Source of the DNA: JAVKBW01 sp964352715 | Lineage (GTDB): Bacteria > Pseudomonadota > Alphaproteobacteria > UBA8366 > Aestuariispiraceae | Length of the DNA stretch: 9,204 bases | NCBI GenBank assembly: GCA_964352715.1 | Contig: CAYGSU010000106.1 | Coordinates: 1-9,204 of the forward strand | Direction of reading: 5' to 3' | Shown here: positions 1 to 5,207 of the stretch, piece after piece | How the letters are laid out: the number at the start of each line of letters is the position of its first letter | Numbering within the stretch: position 1 is the stretch's first letter | Translations under genes and position numbers: made by a program | Notes under the pieces: model-generated | The model's database searches: none | What the model saw: only the letters and a program-made list of their open reading frames with translations | Told to the model about the DNA's origin: nothing

Positions 1-62
1 AGGACTGGTGGTATCCGTATCCCGATAACTGGTTCTATGCCGGATCAGGCCGGGAATATTAA
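1..62 (+). CDS. C-terminal end of an unidentified aromatic-rich protein (partial)
   Basis: Frame 3 is open from the window edge to a TAA at 60-62, followed at once by an in-frame TAG. The 19 readable codons (from base 3) give a tail unusually rich in Trp, Tyr and Phe: D-W-W-Y-P-Y-P-D-N-W-F-Y, then a short Gly/Ser stretch. That composition and the tandem stops suggest the real 3' end of a gene entering from the left and converging on the DUF533 gene. The family cannot be named from so little. Nineteen open codons can occur by chance, so this is tentative. Confidence 0.4.
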   Translation, partial: DWWYPYPDNWFYAGSGREY

Positions 63-63
63 T

Positions 64-77
64 AGCAACCGCTTGCT
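64..77. terminator. Small hairpin between convergent genes
   Basis: AGCAA (64-68) and TTGCT (73-77) pair perfectly around a CCGC loop, in the 25 bases between two convergent stop codons. It could act as a weak bidirectional terminator, but the stem is only 5 bp and no T-tract follows on either strand. Confidence 0.2.
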
Positions 78-87
78 CCGATCCCGC

Positions 88-849
88 TTATTCTGATCCA
101 GCTTTCGCTGCTTCTGCATGAGCGAGTAACTGCTGACGCAACGCATCGGGTAATCTCAATGCGTCGCCGAGGCGTTCCATGTAGCGGTTTTCTTCCGGCG
201 TATCGATATCGATGGTAAGCGCCGATGCAAGAAACAGTTCGCTTGCCTGTTTTTCATCCCTGGCAAGGTTGGCGATGGCGATCGGATCGCTCGCAGAGCC
301 AAGTTGATCGAACAGGAAGCCTTTTTCATCGGCGGCCAGACTGGACGCATCGATTTGAGCGCGAATGTTCTCATTTTCTGCGGCATCGATATGTTCATCC
401 GCCTTGGCGGCGCTGATCATCGCCTGGATCAACCCGAGTCTGAGATCATTGCCGTTCTGGTCCTGCAATTGAGCCGGGTCGAATCCACTATCGGGCGGGG
501 CTGGCGGGATGGATCGGATTGGTTGATGTGGAACAGAGCGCTGGGCTGTTGCCTGATTTTGCTGAGATGGCTGGTTCTGCTGGTTTTTTCTGTAGTCGCT
601 ATAGGCCTTGTACGCCAACCCTCCGACGGCAGCCATGCCGCCATAAGTCAGCGCTTTACCACCAATTTTTCGGGCCTTTTTGCTGCCGAGCATCAGAGCG
701 ACCAAGCCGCCAGCAGCGGCACCGCCGGCCAACCCGCCGGGAAAGCTGCTCATGGCGCCGGATAGACCTGTTTTCTGTTGTTGACCGGAGGCTGGTTGTT
801 GTCCGCTGCCAGACCCAAGAAATCCATCGATCAGTCTGTTGATGTCCAT
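88..849 (-). CDS. DUF533 / TerB-like envelope protein (YebE type)
   Basis: About 253 residues. The layout fits the DUF533 (YebE-like) family. A short N-terminal helix precedes a Gly/Gln-rich stretch. A glycine-rich hydrophobic region at about residues 37-85 could insert in or lie on the inner membrane. A Pro/Gln-rich linker covers about 88-120. An acidic all-helical TerB-like domain runs from about 130 to 250 and contains the helix with ISAAKADEHID, typical of TerB/DUF533 proteins. The molecular function of the family is unknown; some members respond to envelope stress. Two ATGs stand in tandem (852 and 849). I chose 849 because the AAAAGG ribosome-binding site (861-856 on -) lies 6 bases from it and only 3 from the other. 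The gene is a single unit, divergent from ilvC and convergent with the fragment at 1-62. Confidence 0.8.
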   Translation of the reverse strand: MDINRLIDGFLGSGSGQQPASGQQQKTGLSGAMSSFPGGLAGGAAAGGLVALMLGSKKARKIGGKALTYGGMAAVGGLAYKAYSDYRKNQQNQPSQQNQATAQRSVPHQPIRSIPPAPPDSGFDPAQLQDQNGNDLRLGLIQAMISAAKADEHIDAAENENIRAQIDASSLAADEKGFLFDQLGSASDPIAIANLARDEKQASELFLASALTIDIDTPEENRYMERLGDALRLPDALRQQLLAHAEAAKAGSE

Positions 850-892
850 CATAAGCCTTTTCTGAAAAACGATCGGTAATGACTGCTGATGA

Positions 893-922
893 AATATTTA
901 AGGGTTGATTCCTGTGTTTCAA
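893..922 (-). promoter_or_regulatory. Candidate promoter of the DUF533 gene
   Basis: Read on the minus strand, TTGAAA (922-917, 5 of 6 to the sigma-70 -35 consensus) is followed after 18 bases by AATATT (898-893, 4 of 6 to the -10). It ends about 44 bases before the start codon. Found by eye only. Confidence 0.35.
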
Positions 923-988
923 TTGGCAGGGGAGTGAACTGTTTTATCCGGTCTTTCAGTAAGAATGTGGAATCCGTCGTATCAGGCG

Positions 989-1017
989 TTGCTCTAACCG
1001 CGATGTACCGTTAGAAA
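989..1017 (+). promoter_or_regulatory. Weak candidate promoter of ilvC
   Basis: TTGCTC (989-994) and TAGAAA (1012-1017) are 17 bases apart and end 52 bases before the ilvC ATG. The match is only 3/6 and 4/6, so this is the best available pair rather than a convincing promoter. I saw no leader peptide rich in Ile, Leu or Val codons and no obvious attenuator in this 5' region. Confidence 0.22.
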
Positions 1018-1069
1018 CGCACGGATTTGCTGACTTTTCTATTGGTTGAACGAAAAAGGGGCGGGCGAT

Positions 1070-2089
1070 ATGCGCGTTTATTATGACCGCGATGCGGATG
1101 TTAATCTGATCAAGACAAAGAATGTGGTGATTGTTGGCTATGGTAGCCAGGGACACGCCCATGCAATGAACCTTCGTGATAGCGGCGTGACCAATATTGC
1201 TGTCGCCCTTCGTGAAGATTCCTCCACGCGCAAGAAGGTTACAGACGCCGGCTTCAAATGCATGACGCCGTCTGAAGCCGCCAAATGGGCCGATGTCGTG
1301 ATGATGCTGACGCCGGACGAACTGCAGGGCGATATCTATCGTGACGATCTGCACGGCAATATGAAGGAAGGCGCGGCGATTGCTTTCGCCCATGGCCTGA
1401 ACGTTCACTTCAATCTGGTCGAGCCGCGCGCCGACCTTGATGTCATCATGATCGCGCCGAAAGGCCCGGGCCACACGGTCCGGTCAGAATACGTGCGTGG
1501 CGGCGGTGTGCCGACCCTGGTTGCCGTTCACGCCAATCCGTCGGGCAACGCCATGGACATCGCGCTGTCCTACGCATCGGCGAATGGTGGCGGCCGCGCC
1601 GGCATCATCGAAACCAATTTCCGCGAAGAGTGCGAAACCGATCTGTTCGGCGAGCAGGTTGTTCTGTGCGGCGGGCTGGTCGAGCTGATCCGCGGCGGAT
1701 ACGAAACACTTGTTGAAGCCGGCTACGCGCCCGAAATGGCGTATTTCGAATGCCTGCATGAAGTAAAGCTGATTGTCGACCTGATCTATGAAGGCGGCAT
1801 CGCCAATATGAACTACTCGATCTCCAACACCGCTGAATATGGTGAATACGTCACCGGCCCCCGGATCATCACGGATGAGACCCGGGCGGAAATGCGGCGT
1901 GTGCTGGATGACATCCAGTCTGGCCGGTTCACCCGCAACTGGATGCTTGAAAACAAGGTCAATCAGACCAGCTTCAAGGCAACCCGCCGCCGCAATGACG
2001 AGCACCCGATTGAAGAAGTGGGTGAAAAGCTGCGCGCGATGATGCCGTGGATCTCTGAGAAGGCGCTGGTCGACAAGACGAAAAACTGA
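1070..2089 (+). CDS. ilvC: Ketol-acid reductoisomerase (NAD(P)H), class I
   Basis: IlvC isomerises and reduces 2-acetolactate or 2-aceto-2-hydroxybutyrate to the dihydroxy acid, the second shared step of valine, leucine and isoleucine synthesis in the cytoplasm. The protein has 339 residues, normal for the short class I enzyme. The N-terminal Rossmann domain carries GYGSQGHAHA. The cofactor loop after beta-2 reads R48-E49-D50-S51-S52-T53-R54. His108 lies in the FAHG motif. The knotted C-terminal domain supplies the Mg ligands Asp191 and Glu195 (ETDLFGEQ) and Glu227 and Glu231 (FECLHEVK). The C-terminal NQTSFKATRR motif is present, so the enzyme should be active. I set the start at ATG 1070, preceded by AAAAAGGGG (1053-1061), and rejected an in-frame TTG at 1046 that would add 8 residues not expected in the family. 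The gene has its own strong terminator, so it is probably a monocistronic unit. Confidence 0.97.
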   Translation: MRVYYDRDADVNLIKTKNVVIVGYGSQGHAHAMNLRDSGVTNIAVALREDSSTRKKVTDAGFKCMTPSEAAKWADVVMMLTPDELQGDIYRDDLHGNMKEGAAIAFAHGLNVHFNLVEPRADLDVIMIAPKGPGHTVRSEYVRGGGVPTLVAVHANPSGNAMDIALSYASANGGGRAGIIETNFREECETDLFGEQVVLCGGLVELIRGGYETLVEAGYAPEMAYFECLHEVKLIVDLIYEGGIANMNYSISNTAEYGEYVTGPRIITDETRAEMRRVLDDIQSGRFTRNWMLENKVNQTSFKATRRRNDEHPIEEVGEKLRAMMPWISEKALVDKTKN

Positions 2090-2112
2090 TCGCTCCAGCG
2101 GCCACGAATATC

Positions 2113-2142
2113 AGGCCGGTCCCTTCGGGGATCGGCCTTTTT
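2113..2142 (+). terminator. Intrinsic terminator of ilvC
   Basis: An 11-bp stem (2113-2123 with 2128-2138, one G-T wobble) is closed by a C(TTCG)G tetraloop, an exceptionally stable loop in RNA, and runs into TTTTT (2138-2142). It begins 23 bases after the ilvC stop and separates ilvC from the mreB unit. Confidence 0.93.
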
Positions 2143-2159
2143 CAGGTTTGAATCATAAA

Positions 2160-2173
2160 GTTGCGTAAGCAAC
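2160..2173. repeat. GTTGC-N4-GCAAC palindrome, copy 1
   Basis: GTTGC (2160-2164) and GCAAC (2169-2173) are separated by GTAA. The preceding ATAAA is shared with copy 2, giving a 10-base direct repeat. As RNA this is a 5-bp stem on a GNRA-type loop; as DNA it is a typical size for a dimeric repressor half-site pair. It lies just after the ilvC terminator. Confidence 0.5.
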
Positions 2174-2306
2174 AAATATTATTTTTCCGTTAACTTATTG
2201 AATTTACACTGATTTGCATTCATTACCCTTTAGGGCTGAATAGAGGTCGCGGGTAGTTATTCACAATCGATGATTCGTGGCCTTGATTCCTGCCGTTTTT
2301 GAAAGT

Positions 2307-2321
2307 TTAACGATTTGTTAA
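2307..2321 (+). promoter_or_regulatory. CtrA-type binding box upstream of mreB
   Basis: TTAA (2307-2310), seven bases, TTAA (2318-2321): an exact match to TTAA-N7-TTAA, the full site of CtrA, the cell-cycle response regulator of alphaproteobacteria. The consensus usually ends in C (TTAAC), which is A here. It is the only full match I found in this intergenic region; isolated TTAAC half-sites also occur near 2190 and 2513. Placement over a candidate -35 is typical of CtrA-activated promoters. CtrA control is inferred. Confidence 0.5.
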
Positions 2322-2346
2322 ATAAAGTTGCGGTAGCAACCATAAT
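2318..2346 (+). promoter_or_regulatory. Candidate mreB promoter
   Basis: CATAAT (2341-2346, 5 of 6 to the -10 consensus) lies 17 bases after TTAAAT (2318-2323), a poor -35 that coincides with the right half of the CtrA-type box. A weak -35 covered by an activator site fits an activator-dependent promoter. The spacer is almost filled by the second GTTGC-N4-GCAAC palindrome. The leader to the mreB ATG would be about 210 bases. Confidence 0.4.
2327..2340. repeat. GTTGC-N4-GCAAC palindrome, copy 2
   Basis: GTTGC (2327-2331) and GCAAC (2336-2340) around GGTA, with the same ATAAA prefix as the copy 167 bases upstream. It sits between the candidate -35 and -10 of mreB, where a bound protein would block or retune the promoter. 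A third arrangement, GCAAC (2353-2357) and GTTGC (2367-2371), follows with reversed arms and wider spacing. Confidence 0.5.
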
Positions 2347-2563
2347 TCTGAAGCAACCGGAATCCCGTTGCCTGAGATGCTAAAGAACATTGCGTAACGT
2401 GTTGAATCGGCGTAAATCTAACGACTTCAATGCACGGTGGGCGTGCGATTTGTTCCGGCGGACAACAGGTAGGCTGCCCTGACAGATAAAAAATGCGCGC
2501 GGTGGTGACTTAACGAAATTCGGGGCCGGGCTGTCGGCCTGAAACACGAGTGGGGACGGCATT

Positions 2564-3604
2564 ATGTTTTCTGGTTTGTTAGGGTTCCTTTCCGCCGACA
2601 TGGCGATTGATCTCGGAACAGCGAATACGCTGGTTTATGTGAAGGGGCGTGGCATCGTTCTGAACGAGCCGTCCGTTGTCGCGATAGTCGAAGTCAAGGG
2701 CAAGAAGCAGGTTCTCGCTGTCGGTGACGAAGCGAAAATGATGCTCGGGCGCACGCCCGGCAACATCCAGGCGATCAGGCCCCTGCGGGATGGCGTAATC
2801 GCGGATTTCGACGTTGCCGAGGAAATGATCAAACACTTTATCCGAAAGGTGCATAACCGGCGTAGTTTCGCGAGCCCTCAGGTTATCGTCTGCGTGCCGT
2901 CAGGGTCGACGGCGGTTGAGCGGCGCGCTATTCAGGAATCGGCTGAAAGTGCTGGCGCCCGGCGGGTGTTCCTGATCGAGGAACCGATGGCGGCGGCAAT
3001 CGGCGCCAATCTTCCGGTTACTGAGCCGACCGGGTCGATGGTGGTTGATATCGGCGGGGGCACCACGGAAGTGGCCGTTCTGTCGCTCGGCGGCATCGTC
3101 TATTCACGGTCGGTCCGCGTCGGCGGCGACAAGATGGACGAGGCGATCATCGCCTACATTCGCCGCAACCATAACCTTCTGGTCGGTGAAGGATCAGCCG
3201 AACGCATCAAGAAGGAAATCGGGTCTGCCTGCCCGCCGACGGATGGCGATGGCAAGCTGATGGAAATCAAAGGGCGCGACCTGATGAACGGCGTGCCGAA
3301 GGAACTGGTGATTTCCGAACGCCAGATCGCCGAAAGCCTTGCCGAACCGGTGGGCGCGATTGTCGAGGCTGTGAAAGTGGCGCTGGAACAGACGCCGCCG
3401 GAACTGGCTGCCGATATCGTCGACAAGGGCATTGTGCTAACCGGGGGTGGCGGCATGCTGTCGAACCTGGACTATGTGCTGCGGCATGCGACCGGTCTGC
3501 CTGTTTCGATCGCCGATGACGCCTTGTCCTGTGTTGCTCTGGGTACCGGCCGGTGCCTGGAAGAGATGCGGACACTGAAAAACGTTCTGATCAGCATGTA
3601 TTGA
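2564..3604 (+). CDS. mreB: Rod-shape-determining actin homologue MreB
   Basis: MreB is an ATP-dependent bacterial actin that forms short membrane-bound filaments and steers side-wall peptidoglycan synthesis with MreC, MreD, RodA and PBP2. The 346-residue length is normal. A short hydrophobic N-terminus (MFSGLLGFLS) suits membrane contact. The phosphate-1 loop AIDLGTANTLVY starts at about residue 14. VPSGSTAVERRAIQESAE and LIEEPMAAAIG follow, then phosphate-2 VVDIGGGTTEVAVLS near residue 162 and the adenosine motif GIVLTGGGGMLSNLD near residue 289. The ATG is preceded by GGGGA (2552-2556). It is the first gene of the elongasome cluster and has a long, signal-rich upstream region, so transcription of the whole cluster probably starts there. 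Nothing looks damaged. Confidence 0.98.
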   Translation: MFSGLLGFLSADMAIDLGTANTLVYVKGRGIVLNEPSVVAIVEVKGKKQVLAVGDEAKMMLGRTPGNIQAIRPLRDGVIADFDVAEEMIKHFIRKVHNRRSFASPQVIVCVPSGSTAVERRAIQESAESAGARRVFLIEEPMAAAIGANLPVTEPTGSMVVDIGGGTTEVAVLSLGGIVYSRSVRVGGDKMDEAIIAYIRRNHNLLVGEGSAERIKKEIGSACPPTDGDGKLMEIKGRDLMNGVPKELVISERQIAESLAEPVGAIVEAVKVALEQTPPELAADIVDKGIVLTGGGGMLSNLDYVLRHATGLPVSIADDALSCVALGTGRCLEEMRTLKNVLISMY

Positions 3605-3672
3605 GCTGGTTAGGCGGGCGTTTGGTTCTGATGACCGATAATCGGACTTTACGGATTGCTGAACCGATGGCG

Positions 3673-3705
3673 ACCGCCGTCGGCGATGGTGGCGGTTTGT
3701 CCGGA
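3673..3705 (+). terminator. Possible partial terminator/attenuator between mreB and mreC
   Basis: ACCGCC (3673-3678) pairs with GGCGGT (3691-3696), extendable inward through two G-T wobbles and a C-G pair to a six-base loop, followed by TTTGTCC. The T-run is short, so any termination would be incomplete. It lies in the 118-base mreB-mreC gap. Cells need far more MreB than MreC, so a leaky terminator here would make sense, but that is inference. Confidence 0.3.
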
Positions 3706-3722
3706 ACTCGCGGGGACTCGGT

Positions 3723-4601
3723 ATGAGTAAGCGGACCGGCCCTGTTATGCGAATTGCCGCTCCGTTGCGCACGCTGGCGCAGCGCGGCGCATTCATGCTG
3801 CTGCTTGTGTCGGCTGGCGCAATCATGCTGTTCGGCAAGGCGGATCCCGACCTGTTCGAGCGGACACGCACCCAGGTGACGGATCTTATGGCGCCGTTGC
3901 TGAGCGTCGTCTCCCGACCCATCGCGACCGGTGCGAAGGTCGTCGCAGAAGCGGAATCGCTGGTGGATCTTCGTCAGGATAACATGCGCCTGAAAATGGA
4001 AAACGCCCGGCTGCTGGAATGGCAGGCGACGGCGCGCAGGCTTGCGGTTGAAAACGAGGAGTTGCGGAAACTGCTCGCCTACCGACCTGATGCCAATGCC
4101 CAGTATGTGACAGCAAGGGTGATCGGCGACAAGGGCGGCGCTTTCCTTCGCAGTATCCTGATCAATGAAGGCGAAGAAGGCAGTATCAAGAAGGGGCAGG
4201 CGGCCCTGACCGGCACGGGCCTGTTGGGTCGGGTTGAAAGTGTCGGCCGTCGTTCTGCCCGCATCCTGCTGATCACCGACTTGAACAGCCGGGTGCCGGT
4301 GGTCGTTGAATCGACGCGCGTACGGGCAATACTGGCGGGCGATAACAGCCGCCTGCCGAGGCTCGAGTTTCTGTCTGCCAATTCACAGCTTGCTGTTGGC
4401 CAGCGGATCGTGACGTCCGGTCATGGCGACGCCTTCCCGCCGGGCATCCCGGTCGGGGTGATTGCGTCAGTCGGCGAAACCGGTGTTCGGGTGGAACCTT
4501 TTGCTGAATCGGACCGGCTCGAATTCGTCCGTATTGTCGACTACGGCCTGCGCGGCATTCTTTCGGCGGCTTCGGAAGACCCTGAGATAACGCCTCGGTA
4601 A
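3723..4601 (+). CDS. mreC: Rod-shape-determining protein MreC
   Basis: MreC is a bitopic inner-membrane protein whose periplasmic part binds PBP2 and promotes RodA-PBP2 activity. The 292-residue protein shows the family order. A basic cytoplasmic N-terminus is followed by one membrane segment (about residues 22-38). A heptad-rich coiled coil runs over about 65-118, with repeated Leu, Glu and Arg (LRQDNMRLKMENARLLEW and the following helix). The beta-rich C-terminal domain follows, with typical TARVIGD, LINEG, GLLGRVESVG, VPVVVESTR and VTSGHGDAFPPGIPVG segments. A strong GGGGA (3712-3716) lies 6 bases before the ATG. It is intact and in the standard position after mreB. The 118-base gap and hairpin before it suggest that its level is set separately from mreB. 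Confidence 0.96.
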   Translation: MSKRTGPVMRIAAPLRTLAQRGAFMLLLVSAGAIMLFGKADPDLFERTRTQVTDLMAPLLSVVSRPIATGAKVVAEAESLVDLRQDNMRLKMENARLLEWQATARRLAVENEELRKLLAYRPDANAQYVTARVIGDKGGAFLRSILINEGEEGSIKKGQAALTGTGLLGRVESVGRRSARILLITDLNSRVPVVVESTRVRAILAGDNSRLPRLEFLSANSQLAVGQRIVTSGHGDAFPPGIPVGVIASVGETGVRVEPFAESDRLEFVRIVDYGLRGILSAASEDPEITPR

Positions 4602-4603
4602 CA

Positions 4604-4652
4604 CGCCGATTCGTCGGCGCCAGCCGGGCTGGCAACGCGATATTTTATTTTT
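4604..4652 (+). promoter_or_regulatory. Tandem hairpins plus T-rich stretch in the mreC-mreD gap
   Basis: Directly after the mreC stop, CGCCGA (4604-4609) pairs with TCGGCG (4614-4619) around a TTCG loop. GCCAGC (4619-4624) then pairs with GCTGGC (4628-4633) around CGG. The two stems share base 4619, so they compete or stack. A T-rich run (4641-4652) follows at 7 bases. This could be an attenuator, an RNA 3'-end protector or a processing site. The distance to the Ts argues against a standard terminator. Confidence 0.35.
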
Positions 4653-4669
4653 CATCGGTGATTTGACGC

Positions 4670-5191
4670 ATGATGAAGCAGACGCCCTTGCAGAAGATCG
4701 ATGCCTATGGCCGGTGCATCATGCCCGCGCTTTTCGCCGTTCTTCTGGTGATTTTGTCGGTAACGCCGATGCAAATTCCTGGCTATGCGGTGATTGCGCC
4801 GTCATTTCTGCTGATGTCTGTCTATTACTGGGCGATATACCGGCCGGATGTCATGCCCTTCATTCTGGTGTTTCTGCTGGGCCTGTTCCAGGACATCCTG
4901 AGCGGCGGGCCACCGGGGCTGAATGCCTGGATACTGCTGGTCGCCTTCGGTCTCGTCGTGTCACAGCGGCGCTTTTTCATCGGAAAATCGTTTCCGGTGA
5001 TCTGGTGGGGTTTCATGCTGCTGGCCGCTGGCGCCGGCAGCCTGACCTGGGTGCTGACGGCCATACTAAGCGATACTGTTGTTGCACCCCAACCCGGCAT
5101 CTTCGCGTTTCTGATGTCGATTGCCGTCTACCCGATACTCACACTGGCGTTTGCCGCCATTCATCGCCTGCTGTCCCCGTCGGCCGCGTAG
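4670..5191 (+). CDS. mreD: Rod-shape-determining protein MreD
   Basis: MreD is a small polytopic inner-membrane protein of the elongasome that works with MreC in controlling PBP2-RodA. The 173 residues are of family length and strongly hydrophobic, with about five membrane segments (around residues 18-36, 41-57, 62-78, 85-97 and 105-165, the last probably two). The conserved loop FLLGLFQDILSGGPPGLNA, characteristic of MreD, is present near residues 66-86. Tandem ATGs occur at 4670 and 4673. The only Shine-Dalgarno-like site, GGTGA (4657-4661), lies 8 bases before the first, so I chose 4670. The ribosome-binding site is much weaker than those of mreB, mreC and rodA, suggesting low translation. 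A longer frame overlapping on the same strand is a shadow. Confidence 0.94.
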   Translation: MMKQTPLQKIDAYGRCIMPALFAVLLVILSVTPMQIPGYAVIAPSFLLMSVYYWAIYRPDVMPFILVFLLGLFQDILSGGPPGLNAWILLVAFGLVVSQRRFFIGKSFPVIWWGFMLLAAGAGSLTWVLTAILSDTVVAPQPGIFAFLMSIAVYPILTLAFAAIHRLLSPSAA

Positions 5192-5207
5192 CCGGGATCG
5201 GACAGAC

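Larger units (their letters stand above)
2143..2563 (+). promoter_or_regulatory. Gene-free control region upstream of mreB
   Basis: No convincing gene is present in these 421 bases; the one minus-strand frame here lacks family features. The left part (about 2145-2350) is clearly AT-richer than the genes. It contains a CtrA-type box, two GTTGC-N4-GCAAC palindromes and four GANTC sites (2150, 2272, 2285 and 2360); a fifth lies at 2404. The right part (2410-2563) is GC-rich and would form the mreB leader. It includes a hairpin, GGCCG (2524-2528) with CGGCC (2535-2539) around a six-base loop, placed 12 bases before the GGGGA ribosome-binding site. Confidence 0.6.

Noticed and set aside
304..765. 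153-codon + frame over the DUF533 gene
   Set aside because: It is the antisense of a recognisable protein; no ribosome-binding site or family motif.
1046..1069. TTG at 1046 as the ilvC start
   Set aside because: It adds 8 residues not typical of the family and would overlap the good ribosome-binding site that serves ATG 1070.
2155..2188. First GTTGC palindrome plus following T-rich run as a second ilvC terminator
   Set aside because: The stem is only 5 bp, several A/T bases separate it from the Ts, and a very strong terminator already lies just upstream.
2185..2205. Second CtrA-type site around TTAACTTATTGAATT
   Set aside because: The right half is AATT at the needed spacing, not TTAA, so only a half-site is present.
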